NCBI GenBank assembly: GCA_030280995.1
Contig: JASXTE010000005.1
Coordinates: forward strand, 24,186,001-24,250,000
Source: Hemileia vastatrix
Lineage: Eukaryota > Basidiomycota > Pucciniomycetes > Pucciniales > Zaghouaniaceae
Length of the DNA: 64,000 bases
Direction: 5' to 3'
The notes under the pieces are model-generated. The model worked only from the letters and a program-made list of their open reading frames with translations. It was not told the origin of the DNA and did no database searches. Position numbers and translations under genes: made by a program. Below, piece after piece: positions 49,740 through 60,600 of the stretch; the first letter of the stretch is position 1; each line of letters opens with the position of its first letter.

Positions 49740-50035
49740 ATTCCTAAGATTTTCTAGGTACGTTTTAGAATTCTGAGGAGAAGCTAACTTAGTGTTCATT
49801 GCATTAATTTGGTGCGCTTTATATAAGCGCAAGAGTAAAAAAAGTGAAGAGTATTAATCCGCATATGGAAATAGTAGAATAGCTTTCTACGGAAAAGCTA
49901 CGGATTACATTTGAGTTTTAAAGAAAAGTATTAAAGATAAATTAAGTAAAGATAATAAAAATAAAGAGATACTAGAACTAAAAGAGATGGCTTATTGTAT
50001 TGCTGCAAAAGGAAAAAGAAAGAATTAGAGTAACA
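49736..50035 (-). repeat. B 5' LTR
   Basis: 300 bp, TGTGATTCC ... GAGTAACA on the plus strand. Contains on the minus strand a TATA-box-like core inside inverted GCGC (plus 49814-49830). Confidence 0.9.
49814..49830 (-). promoter_or_regulatory. LTR TATA-like core in B
   Basis: Minus strand GCGCTTATATAAAGCGC, a TATA box framed by inverted GCGC. C (56513-56530) and D (62373-62389) have GCGCCTATAAA at the same relative place. Likely the LTR promoter. Confidence 0.5.
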
Positions 50036-50040
50036 GGTGG

Positions 50041-50414
50041 TGTAATTCTCGCGAGTTCTGCAGTTCGGCGCAGAAGTAAAATTGTGAGGCACAAAAGTGG
50101 GAACCTGTTTAATTCATTGCAACCGAGCGCAGTATTTATAGGCGCAGAGTAGTATTGTACTGATACAAGATAATGTTGGAAAAGTAAATAAGTTATTAAT
50201 TGTAGTCTTATGGATTTAGTAATTATATGTAGAATGATACAGTCGTTAAAGGAAAATAAGAAACATTCAGTTGTTGTTATGTTTTTAGAAATAATAGTAT
50301 TTGAGAGTATTCCGCATAAGGCGATATTATGTTAGTACACTATAAGAGGAAATAAGAGGAAAGAGAGATGAAAAAGGAAACAAAAAAAGTATCCAGAAGA
50401 AGTAACGCTTCACA
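50041..50414 (-). repeat. C 3' LTR
   Basis: Starts TGTAATTCTC (TGTG in the 5' copy) and ends GCTTCACA. The purine-rich tract on the minus strand is at 50415-50428 (TAAGGAAGGGGTAA). Confidence 0.9.
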
Positions 50415-50425
50415 TTACCCCTTCC

Positions 50426-50866
50426 TTAGTTATTGGAGTCTACTGGAGGAAGTTGATGTTTCTGTGCTTCTTCTATTTCTTCTTTGGTAAATATAATAGT
50501 TTCATCAAGAAGAGTGCCGTCTATTGCTTCAACGAGGTTAAACATGGCGGACATCATATGTTCCATTCCTTTGTACAATTCTACAACATGATGAATTTCC
50601 CATCCATCCGAATTCTCCATGTAATTGATCCAAGATTTGAGATAATAAAGAAAAGTGAAATAAAAATTAACGCCTACTGATCCATTAGGAGTGCTGGTGA
50701 ATGGACCTGAGCGATTAAAAATTCCAGGGGGTAACTCCGTGGCGCTGTGGAATTTATCAATTATTGGAAAACCTAGTAAGTCTGTGGCGTTGAGTTTGGT
50801 CATACGTTCTATAGCCTGTTGTATTTCTTGCTTGTGTGTCTCGTAATCGAAGCCGTGAGGAACCAT
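50426..50866 (-). CDS. C third ORF, intact (146 aa, unknown function)
   Basis: ATG at 50866 to stop at 50426-50428, uninterrupted. Overlaps the integrase frame by 110 nt in another frame. Shared blocks with B and D: FHSATELPPGIF, TPNG, VVELYKGME, FNLVEA.DGTLLDE and IIFTKEE. Mostly soluble in character; one aromatic stretch (FYFTFLYYL) is too short and polar-flanked to be called a membrane segment. Placed where some gypsy elements have env, but nothing here supports an envelope protein. Could be a Gag-like accessory, regulatory or host-derived protein; function unknown. Confidence 0.75.
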   Translation of the reverse strand: MVPHGFDYETHKQEIQQAIERMTKLNATDLLGFPIIDKFHSATELPPGIFNRSGPFTSTPNGSVGVNFYFTFLYYLKSWINYMENSDGWEIHHVVELYKGMEHMMSAMFNLVEAIDGTLLDETIIFTKEEIEEAQKHQLPPVDSNN

Positions 50867-51983
50867 TGTACAAAGTATTGGACTCTCCTTTGAACAATTT
50901 TAAGCGTGAGCCGTTTGTAAGAGTCCTGAGTATATGTTCATTATGATTCATTAGTTGAAACGCACCATTTGGGAAGCTTTCCCTAATTCTAAATGTTCCG
51001 TCCAATTTAGGATGTAACTTTGAAGGCCTATCCTCAAATCGTCGCATGACAAGATCCCCAACTTTGAGGCCTCGCTCAGTATATTCTCTATCAGTATCTG
51101 AATATCTTGATCTTGCTCGCTCATTAAGTTCTTGGATTCTTTCTTGTCTTTCTGAACGAAGTAACCGATTTTCTTGGTTACGTCGGTAATAAATTTCTTC
51201 AGGGTCTAATTGAAAAACATCAGGAATTTGGGTAGGGAAAAAAGAGTCAGAGGGTAATCTTACATCTATACCATAATTCATGAATAAAGGAGTTGTTTTC
51301 AAGGAAATAGAGGGGGAGCTTTGGTAAGCAAAGAGAGCTTTATCTAGAAATTCATCCCAACGATTCTGTTTGTCAGGAGAAACAAACCTTTGTAGAGTGC
51401 CTTTGAGTGTTCCATGAAACCTTTCCACCAATCCGTTGGACTGTGGATGATACGGAGTGGTCTTGATATTATGTATTCCCGATTGATTCATATAAATTTC
51501 AAATTGTTGAGAATCAAATTTGGAACCATTGTCCGTGATTAATTCAATGTGTAATCCATGGTTAAGGGTTATATTACTTACCACATCTATCGCAGATGAA
51601 GCACTAGTTTTATCTATGGGATGCGCATAAGCCCATCCAGTTCCATAGTCAATAGCAGTGATAATATATTTCTTACCATTCTTGCTTGTTGGAAGAGGTC
51701 CAACAAAATCCATTGCCCATCGTGCAAAAGGTAACCCTCTATCAATTGGGAGAATAGGAAAGTATTCTCTTCTGGAGGGTTCCTTATCAAACTGGCAAGC
51801 AATACAATGTTCAATAACTTTTTGAGTTAGGTTGTACATTTGCGGGAAGAAGTATCTTTCTTTTAATACCTTAACTATATCCTTGATATTTTGGTGTCCT
51901 AGTTCTTCGTGAACATCTGCAATTCTTGATTTGTCTTCTCGTACATCAGTAAGGATCAAGAGTCGTTCATTGGTCTTGTCCAT
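50757..51983 (-). CDS. C integrase region, open
   Basis: A 408-codon open frame from an ATG created or exposed near A3. HHCC finger (HEELGHQN ... CIACQFD), catalytic MDFVGPLP, ITDNGSKFDS and NGLVERFHG (D, D, E all present), then the C-terminal half with a changed GPF motif (KLDGTFRI; D has KWDGPFLI). It would join a processed Gag-Pol product; A3 now separates it from RNase H. The frame extends past the usual integrase end over the third ORF. Confidence 0.85.
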   Translation of the reverse strand: MDKTNERLLILTDVREDKSRIADVHEELGHQNIKDIVKVLKERYFFPQMYNLTQKVIEHCIACQFDKEPSRREYFPILPIDRGLPFARWAMDFVGPLPTSKNGKKYIITAIDYGTGWAYAHPIDKTSASSAIDVVSNITLNHGLHIELITDNGSKFDSQQFEIYMNQSGIHNIKTTPYHPQSNGLVERFHGTLKGTLQRFVSPDKQNRWDEFLDKALFAYQSSPSISLKTTPLFMNYGIDVRLPSDSFFPTQIPDVFQLDPEEIYYRRNQENRLLRSERQERIQELNERARSRYSDTDREYTERGLKVGDLVMRRFEDRPSKLHPKLDGTFRIRESFPNGAFQLMNHNEHILRTLTNGSRLKLFKGESNTLYNGSSRLRLRDTQARNTTGYRTYDQTQRHRLTRFSNN

Positions 51984-52002
51984 ATTTGGCGTATAGACAA
52001 AG

Positions 52003-52889
52003 CACCACGCAATATAGGGGGAGGACTTGCTAGCAAGTCCGCAACTTGAAGTCAGATGGAAATCAGATGGAACTCAGACTGAAGTAATACTGAACTTTCA
52101 CTTGAAGTATCACACAAATAACAATGGATCTATATTGAAAACATAGTGAAAGTGTGAGGATAACTGAATGGAAGCCAGAAAAAATCATTCCATGAGTCTA
52201 CTCAATGCAAAGTATTTTTTGAAACAGCTTATTAAAATAATACTTTATTAAATTAATTTGATCAATAAAAACTGATTGACAATATTGCAATTCTTAAATA
52301 CAATAATTTTATTAAAAAATTTCAGATTACATATAAAAAAAATCAGTGACTTTTTCTATTACTTACAACTGTTTTTACAGAATTGAAAACTATGTTTCAG
52401 CTAATATTTTATGGAAGTGAACTCTGTTCTTCGCCCGAAGAACAGAGTTCATCCTCCTATTTTCACACTCTGTTTGCACCAATCTCCATCCCTTTCAATT
52501 CTATCAACACATGCTTGTCTTCCCTTCCCATGCCTTTCGCTATCCTCCCAGCCCCATTGTATGCCATCCTCTTTTGATCCCCATTTCACCCCTCTCAACC
52601 TCTCCCAGACCCTTTTCTTCATTTAAAATGCCTCGGAACCCTTAATCTTCCCTTTCAACTCTTTCCCAACCTTTTCGCTACCCCATACACCCTTCCTCAC
52701 CCCTCTCTCCAGCCTTTCCAGCCCTTGTAGCCCCATTTGTGTTCACATGAGCTTCAAGGTGTGTTCAAAGTAAATTCAATACTTCTTCATGATGGTTTCA
52801 TCACTTCCTCAATGTGTGCTCAAAAAGATATGAATTAGGGTTCAAGGTTGCGGACTTGCTAGCAAGTCCGCCCCCCATATTGCGTGGTG
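52003..52889 (-). mobile_element. A3: 887-bp CACTA-like element inside C
   Basis: Terminal repeats CACCACGCAATATAGGGGG and ...CCCATATTGCGTGGTG, direct duplication aag (52000-52002 and 52890-52892). The 20-bp palindrome CGGACTTGCTAGCAAGTCCG lies inside the right end, and a close copy in the left. The ends match A1 and A2 in reverse: an internally deleted member in the opposite orientation. Holds a C+T-rich block (52455-52740). No ORF. Confidence 0.9.
52418..52451. repeat. 16-bp-stem hairpin in A3
   Basis: TGAACTCTGTTCTTCG pairs perfectly with the following complement around a 2-base loop. Equivalent to the A2 hairpin at 18709-18746. Confidence 0.75.
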
Positions 52890-52892
52890 AAG

Positions 52893-54429
52893 CTTTCTCC
52901 ATTCCATGAGTATTGTTTAAGAGTTGGGTTCTTATTGGATCCTTTGTAAATTTCTTTCTTGATTTGTCTTAACTGTTCCCAAGGACATTTATCTATCGCA
53001 AATAAGGGTGGAGCAGTTTCAGAAGGCTCCTTGTCTTGGGGAGAGTTAGGTTTCCGAGAAAGGGTGTCAGCAGCTAGTTGAGCTGATCCTGGGCTATAAA
53101 TAATATGGGCATCAAAATGCTCAATTTTGTCTACAAATCTTGCCAATCTCCTGTTGACATGTCTTTGCGTTCTAAAATTTTTTAGGGACTTGTGATCAGT
53201 GCCTACGATAATCAAAGAACCTTCAACATAGCCTCAAAAATGTTTAATTGCGTGAGCAATAGCTAGCAACTCTAGTTTTTGAGCAGAATAGCATTGTTCT
53301 GTTTGAGATAACTTCCTAGATTTGAAGGCTATTGGTTGTATATTAGCTTCTTTGATAGTTTTGACATAGGAGACTGGATCAAAAGTTTCGTCCTTCAAGA
53401 TGGCTAAGGAGATGTGTTGCTGTAGTATGGCACCAATTTTAGAACCAGAAGCATCGGTGTCCAATATGAATGGGTGAAAGGGTTCAGGATGCTGCAAAAG
53501 AATTGTGGAGGTAAGAGCATTTTTTAAATCATGAAAAGATTTTTCCTGATCCTTTCCCCACAAAATTTTAGCCCCCTTTTTTGGAGATCCCTGAGTCAGA
53601 TCGTATAGAGGGGAGGCAATGGAAGAAAATCCTTTAATGAAACGTTTATAATAAGTACAAAGATTCAAAAACCCTCTTACTTCTGTAATGTTTGTTGGTA
53701 CTGGCCATTGATTGATTTTATCAATCTTTTCTGGATTCGTTTTAATACCATTCCCGTCTACAAGGTGTCCCAAGTATATCAAACTTTGCTTCGCCCACTT
53801 ACATTTTGATTGAGACAGTATAAAATTGAATTTTCCTAAAGAGAGAGAACCTCCTTTACATCTTCCATATGAGACATCAAGTCTTTAGAGAAAATGATGA
53901 TGTTGTCAAGATATACTAGGGCACAACGATCTATTACTGGGGCAAGTATTTCATTCATAATAGATTGGAAGGTACTTGGGGCGTTACACAGCCCTAATGG
54001 CATGACTTTCCATTGATAGTGGCCGGCTTGACAAGTGAAAGCAGATTTTTCTTGTGATGGGTCATCTAGCGGTATTTTCCAGAACCCAGACTTTAGGTCA
54101 AGAGTCGTGAAGTATTTTGATCTTTTAAGGAAAAGGTAAGCTTCGTCAATTCTTGGTAAAGGATATGCGTTTTTCTTCGTGATAGAATTCAATGGTCGAT
54201 AGTCAACGCATACTCTAGTCGAGCCATCAGTTTTCTTGACTAAAATAAGTGGGGAAGACCAAGTTGAAACTGACTTTTCTATGATCCCTTTCTCCATAGC
54301 ATCATCGACAAACTGTTTGATGATTAAATTCTCAGCAGGGGTATGTGGTTGTCCATGTGTCTTAATTGGTAAGTTATCACCCGTTACTATACTATGTGAG
54401 AATTTACTGTTCCTCGAAATCACTATCTC
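52893..54429 (-). pseudogene. C RT and RNase H
   Basis: Follows the gag-protease part in the same frame after a TAA (54430-54432). RT: VCVDYRPLN, DLKSGFW, MPLGLCNAPSTF, and YLDN where the family has YxDD. RNase H: ILDTDASGS and AQKLELLAIAHA. A frame change lies near 53820-53835 and a stop at 53234. The changed catalytic residue and the breaks make it inactive. Confidence 0.85.
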
Positions 54430-56139
54430 TTATTTAAAACATTCCGGAGCATGGTGTCTGGCCATTCTTTCTACCTTTAAGCTTACTTCATTAGGATCAA
54501 GAGAAGTTGTATTATAGAGAATTTTCTCACTTACTGGGATTATTTTATTAATTTTATTCTTGTCTGCAATGTACACTGTGTCAGTGTTGAAATCTATCTT
54601 TGGAAGATATTTTTTAAGCCAGGGTCTTCCTAGAATCAGATCAAAATTGTTGATTGCAAGAATATGGAATTTGTCTTCCATTATTAAGTTGTTGTGTACA
54701 AATTTTACATCCATCATTCCATCTATGACCTGTAGTACTCCATTAGCCATTCGGGCTTGTTGATGAGGGGAGCTCCGAGTTTTGAAAGGTAACTTTGAGG
54801 CCATTGAGGAAGAAATATAATTAGTGCTGGCTCCATTATCTATTATGGCTACTGCCGGATGTTTATCAAGTAATAAATTGTAGGTGGTCAAGCTTGCGTA
54901 GAATAGGTCCTCTATATTATAGAGTAAGGACTCTTCTGATGAGGGACTAATCGTTGCCGAAGGCTCCTGTTCATATGAGAGCTGGGGATCGTTGAAATTT
55001 ATCAGCTCATTGATAAATTCTTCATTAATTTTGACCGAGTTAGAGAAGCCTGGATTGTGGTCAGATGTCCATTCCCAATCACCAGCTGAATTATTTCTGA
55101 GGATATCTTTTTTCCAGGTTTCATTGTCCATCCAACCCCACATCAATTCTCCAGCTTTCTCTTTAGTTTCTTTCATAATAATATCCCTGTCTTGATCCAA
55201 GGTAAGGTCAATGAAATTTTCAATATGGTTGAGAGATGGGGTGGTCTTCTGATTTTGCCTCTTTTTCTTCTCTTTACAATCCTTAGCCAGATGTCCTTTC
55301 TTATGGCATATGTAACACTCGGCTTTGGTGACATCAATAGTATCCAGATCCATGGGTATAGATTTATTGACATCAAATCGAGCCTTAGTCAGGGAGGAAA
55401 ATTTGGCTGGGGGATGGGACAATTTCCAAGGAGACCCACTTGATAAGGTACCAAATGTTTTGCGGGTCGTCGAGAAAGGAAAATGAGTGTTAGTGCGTAC
55501 CGTTCTTTTATGAGTTGCCTCACTATCCCTGGCCATACTGAAAACCTTTTCTAGATTGTGCTCTTCAGCAAAATCTATACGATTTAATTCATATTTGACT
55601 GGAGGAGGGAGTTTATCTTTGAAGATATAGATCTTTTCTTCGTTTGATGGACGTTTTGCAGGAATCTGTCCAGAGATAATTCGAAATTTAGTGATGAATT
55701 CCTCCATCTTTCCTGAGGTGTAAGTTAGATGTTTCAGCTGGTCCTGCATCTCGTCCACCTTGAACTTATGATTATATTTTTCAAGAAGAGTGTCCTTTAG
55801 AATCTCCCAAGGAAGAGATACTTTCTCGTTATTGTCTAGAAGTTGAAAATAAAATGTCCTAGCATTGCCTATCAAATATCCTAATGCTAAATTAGACCAT
55901 TTTTCAATGGGGATCGATCTTGTTTGCAAAATACTTTCAAATTCAATTAACCAATGTTCAATATTATCCCCATAACCTTTAAAATTTTGGGGCTCAACCC
56001 TAAGTGAAACTTCCTTCGGGGAATCAGTATGTTGTTGCCCCAATCAAAGGAATGCAATTTCTTCTCCTTGTTTTGCTAGCTGTTCTGCAAAGAAACTGAT
56101 TTGTTGACAAGGTTGTCCTATGTCTGGTACGTCAGACAT
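54430..56139 (-). pseudogene. C gag-protease
   Basis: The likely start is the ATG at 56139 (MSDVPD..), with one TGA near 56046. From there 537 codons are open. Capsid-like region (WLIEFESIL ... FYFQLLD), zinc knuckle CYICHKKGHLAKDC (near 55310), an acidic spacer, and a protease with IIDNGASTNYIS (usual DSG or DTG; here DNG). Ends at TAA 54430-54432. Confidence 0.85.
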
Positions 56140-56411
56140 GCTTTAATACTATAGTTAATATTTAAGGAAACTAATCAGTTATCTAGTAATCCAACTAGAT
56201 AGTTACTACTTGACTAACCTAAATCAAAAAAAATCCTTGGCCGAGGTTTTTTTTTGATAAAGAAATTAATTGAAAGATTTAGAGAGATCTGAATGAAAGT
56301 ATAGTAAAAAAAAGAACAATTTTTAAATGAAAATAATTTCGTTAGTTTTGGTTAAGTCAAACACTTGTAAGTAAGATTTCTATAAGTTCATTAATAAAAA
56401 ATCCTAGTACT

Positions 56412-56429
56412 CACAAATATGTATTTGTG
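56412..56429. promoter_or_regulatory. C palindrome at 5' LTR / leader junction
   Basis: CACAAATATGTATTTGTG: 8-bp arms pair perfectly around TG, and one more pair extends it (T56411 and A56430). The last four bases are LTR. No tRNA-type primer site is adjacent. Confidence 0.75.
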
Positions 56430-56799
56430 ATTCTCGCAAGTTCTGCAGTTCGGCGCAGAAGTAAAATTGTGAGGCACAAAAGTGGGAACCTGTTTAATTC
56501 ATTGCAACCGAACGCAGTATTTATAGGCGCAGAGTAGTATTGTACTGATACAAGATAATGTTGGAATAGTAAATAAGTTATTAATTGTAGTCTTATGGAT
56601 TTAGTAATTATTAGTAGAATGATACAGTCGTTAAAGGAAAATAAGAAACATTCAGTTGTTGTTATGTTTTTAGAAATAATAGTATTTGAGAGTATTCCAC
56701 ATAAGGCGATAATATGTTAGTACACTATAAGAGGAAATAAGATGAAAGAGAGATGAAAAAGGAAACAAAAAAAGTATCCGGAAGAAGTAACACTTCACA
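56426..56799 (-). repeat. C 5' LTR
   Basis: Plus strand TGTGATTCTC ... CACTTCACA. Matches 50041-50414. Holds GCGCCTATAAATA on the minus strand (56513-56530). Confidence 0.9.
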
Positions 56800-56805
56800 G
56801 TGGAG

Positions 56806-57112
56806 TGTGATTACTTAGTTTTCTCAGGTGCGTTTGAGTTTCTAAGGGAAGTTGAACTTGGTCTTCATTACACAATTGGGCGCGGTTTTTATAGGCGCAA
56901 AAAGATACAAGAGGGCGGAGAGAACAAATCCACATTAAGGAATTAATTAAGTGCTTTTAGAGAAAAGCTATTATTAAGTGCTTTTAGAGAAAAGCTAGAT
57001 GATTACAATTATTGTGTATTTTAAAAGTAAAACTGAAAAAGGTAATTAGTTAAGGTAAAGCTAAAAAGGAAATAATAAGTAAAATACAACAATAGTCGAT
57101 AATGGAATGACA
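56806..57112 (-). repeat. D 3' LTR with 27-bp duplication
   Basis: 307 bp against 280. The unit AGTGCTTTTAGAGAAAAGCT is repeated in tandem near 56951-56996. The polypurine tract (minus AGAGGGGATGG) is at 57113-57123. Confidence 0.9.
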
Positions 57113-57123
57113 CCATCCCCTCT

Positions 57124-57606
57124 TTAATCTGTTGTACAGCGTTGACAAGGGTGCCAAGCCATATCTTCGGCTGTGAAATTGATTTTTCTTTCAAGAAGAT
57201 TTTCATCAACTTTACAGATCAAGTTATAGGCAGCAGCTAACATTAATTCTAGACCATGGAAAAGTTTGGTCACATGAAATATATTCCAATTTTGTTCATT
57301 TTGAAATAAATACCTAAGCCTCATACTAAGATAAAAATTAAAGGTGATTCTGAAATGTCTGTCTAGTCGTCCGTTGGGAGTTCTACAAGTCTGTCCTTAC
57401 ATTTGGAAAATTACCATTGGAAGTATAGTGGCATCATGATATCTGGGGTTTTGAAATCCGAACTCTTCTGTTTCTTGCTGTAGTTGTTCTGTTGTAAGCT
57501 CTGTAGCCTGTATTGGTTCTTGCCTGTTCATCCCGGTATCTGAGTTGACTACTGGCAAAATAGAGTTTATCTGAGTCTCCAAAGAAAAGTTTTCATCGGG
57601 ATCCAT
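57124..57606 (-). pseudogene. D third ORF (unknown function), one stop
   Basis: ATG at 57606, overlapping the end of integrase (stop 57593-57595) by 14 nt in another frame. 160 codons with one TAA at 57397-57399. Blocks shared with B and C: RYHDAT, TPNG, VTKLFHGLE, AAAYNLI, VDENLLE and INFTAED. Same size class as C (146 aa) and B (about 150). Confidence 0.75.
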
Positions 57607-60600
57607 TAGTGTTAGACCTCAAGATGTGTCCATTGGAAGTCATAAGTTGATACACACCATTTGGGAGACATTCTCTGATAAGAAATGGGCCGTCCCATTT
57701 TGGGTGTAGTTTCGAAGGTCGGTCCTCAAATTTTCGAAGAACCATGTCTCCAACCTGTAATCCCCTTTCAACATAATCCTCATCTGTTTTTGCATAACGT
57801 TCTTCAGCATTTTTATAAAGTTCATCAATCCTCTGTTGTCTTTCTGAACGTAGCCGAGTATTTGCTAGATTGCGGAGGAAATAAATATTTTCTTGATTAG
57901 TATCAGTTAATTCAGGAAGTTCAACAATTAGGGCTGGATCAGATGGCAATCTTACTTGAATGCCATAAGTCATAACGAATGGAGTTGTTTTTAGAGAATG
58001 TGAAGGAGAATTTCTGTAAGCAAATAAGGCCTTATCTAAAAACTTATCCCAATTGTTTTGGTCCTGTGGTGAGACAAATTTCCTAATGGCGTTTTCAAGA
58101 GTACCATGGAATCTTTCTATGAGGCCATTTGATTGTGGATGATACGGGGTGGTTTTGATGTGTTTTATCTTGGCATTTTTTAAGAAAATTTCAAACTGAT
58201 AAGAGTCAAATTCAGATCCATTATCTGTAAGAATTTCTACCGGAAGCCCGTGATTTAGGGTAATTTGACTTACCATGTTAATGGCTGATTGGGTAGAAGT
58301 CTGTTTTAGAGGTGTAGCATAAGCCCATCCTGTTCCGTAATCAATTGTGGTGATGATGAAGCAGTTTTGCTGTTGTGTTTGTGGCAAGGGTTCCACAAAA
58401 TCTAATGACCATCTTACAAATGGTCCTCCTCAAATAATGGGAAGAATTGGTAGCTGTAATTGAGATGATCCTTCTTTATTGAACTGACAATCCGGACAGC
58501 GGTCAATGACTTTTTGAGTCAGTTTTAACATTTCTGGAAAGAGAAACCTTTTTTTAAGAGTACTGACCACGTCTTTGTAATTTCTATGTCCTAATTCATT
58601 ATGTATTTCATAGATGACTCCTTCTGCCTCTTTTTCGTTAGTGATTACCTTCAGGTATTCTTCTGATTTTGTGGTGGCAGGATAGAAATAAAGTTGGTTT
58701 TTGTACAAGAAATAGTTTTTGAGATGTTCGGGGTGATTTTGTTGTGAAGAAAAAATTCGTATTATCTTTTTTAACTGTTCCCACGGATTTTTTTGGTTGA
58801 TGTTGAAAAGAGGAGTGGAAATTTCAGGTGGATCTCCATCTGTTTTTGTATTAGTTTCTCTTGAAAGTGCATCGGCAGCAAGTTGTTTGTTACCTGGTCT
58901 GTAAATTATGTGGATATTAAAAAATTCAATCTTGTTAATGAATCTTGATAATTGTTGAGTTACATCTTTTTGGGTTTTAAAATACCTGAGGTATTGATGG
59001 TCCATTCTAATGATAACTGGTGATCCCTCAATGTAACATCTGAAATGTTTGAGTGAGTGTACTATTGCAAGTAACTCTCGTTCATGTGCCGAGTAATTTT
59101 GTTCAGTTTTGGATAATTTCCTTGACTCATAAGCAATGGGTCAGATATTTTTTTCTTTGATGGTTTTAATGTAGAGGTTAGGGTTGAAATTATCAGCATT
59201 ATATTTTGTCTCTGTGTCTTGTTGGAGTACTGCACCTATGTTTGTTCCTGAGACATCCATGTCAAGAATAAAGGGGTGAAAGGCTTGAGGGTGTTTCAAA
59301 AGGATAGTCTTCGTGAGCGCTTCCTTTAATAGGAGGAAGGACTTGTCCTGTTCTTCCCCCCAGTTAATCTTGGCTCCCTTTTTAGGTGAGTTTTCGATGA
59401 GTTTATATAAAGGTGTTGCGAGAGAAGAGAATTTATGTATAAACCTTTTGTAATATGTGCAAAGATTCAGGAATCCTCTTACCTGCGAAATATTTTCTGG
59501 AATAGGCCATTCAGTAATTTTGTTTATTTTATCTGGGTTAGTTTTTATTCCATCTCCATTTACTATGTGTCCAAGAAAAAAAATTTCTTGTTTTGCCCAT
59601 TCACATTTGTCAACCAATAAAATGAGTTTTTCTGCTTCGAGTGTCATTAAAATATCTTTTATATCTTTAATGTGATTTTTAAGATCCTTAGAATATATTA
59701 TTATGTCGTCCAAGTATACTAAAGCACATTTGTCAATAATTTTTTTTAGTATTTTATGCATGGTTGATTGAAACGTACTTGGTGCATTACATAGGCCAAA
59801 AGGCATCTCTTTCCATTGGAAGTGTCCCATCCGGCAAGTGAAAGCTGTTTTTTCCTTGGATTCTTTATCCATAGGGATTTGACAAAATCCTGATTTTAAA
59901 TCTAAGGTTGAAAAAAATGCAGCATCCTTCAAGTAGAGGTAAGTATCATTGATGTGTGGTAGAGGGTAAGCATTTTTTATAGTAACATTATTGAGAGGTC
60001 GGTAGTCAACACATACTCTAGTTGAGCCGTCTGGTTTCTTGACAAGAATGAGGGGGGAGGACCAAGGTGAATCTGATTCTTCTATAATACCCCTTTTTAA
60101 TCCATCAGTGACAAATTCACAAATTATTTCGTTTTCAACTGGATTATGAGGTCGTCCTCTGGTTTTGATGGGTAATGTATCTTGTGTTTCAATAGTATGT
60201 TTATAATTGCTGTTAAGGTTTAGGGTCAATTCCTTGATAAAACATCTGGGGGCTATTTTTTTGGAAAGATTGAAGATCTTGATGGATAATTCATCAGTTT
60301 TTTTTGTATTGGTTAAAATAGAGTTTATTTGTCTTACCGGAAAGAGTTTTCCCTTTTTTCCATATTTATCAGTAAAAATTGCAAACTTTCTTTTAGGATG
60401 CATTAGCACGTTATGTTTATCAATCCAAGGTAAACCTAGTACTATATCGAAGTTGAGATTAGAGAGAATTATAAATGTCCCTCCTGTGGTTAAGTTGTCA
60501 TGAACCAGGTTGAGATTCATTTTTCCGTTGATAACTTTTAGGCTACCATCAGCAAGTCTGGCTTTGTGACCAGAGTTTTGGTTGATGTTGTCTGGTAAGA

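Larger units (their letters stand above)
32037..50035 (-). mobile_element. B: Ty3/gypsy element with extra ORF, split by E and a solo LTR
   Basis: 300-bp LTRs at 32037-32336 and 49736-50035 with target duplication ggtg (32033-32036 and 50036-50039). Minus-strand order: 5' LTR, gag, protease, RT, RNase H, integrase, third ORF, polypurine tract, 3' LTR. Removing E, the solo LTR and their duplicated bases leaves 5742 bp, close to D (5771) and C without A3 (5869). The LTRs differ at about 11 of 300 positions by eye. Confidence 0.9.
50041..56799 (-). mobile_element. C: Ty3/gypsy element with extra ORF, split by A3
   Basis: 374-bp LTRs (50041-50414 and 56426-56799), target duplication gtgg (50037-50040 and 56800-56803). 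Minus-strand order as in B. It sits exactly at the B/D boundary. The LTRs differ at about 11 positions by eye (about 3%). Confidence 0.92.

Noticed and set aside
50426..50866. Third ORF of C as an envelope protein
   Set aside because: Position fits, but no signal peptide, no clear membrane anchor and no Cys pattern of an ectodomain.
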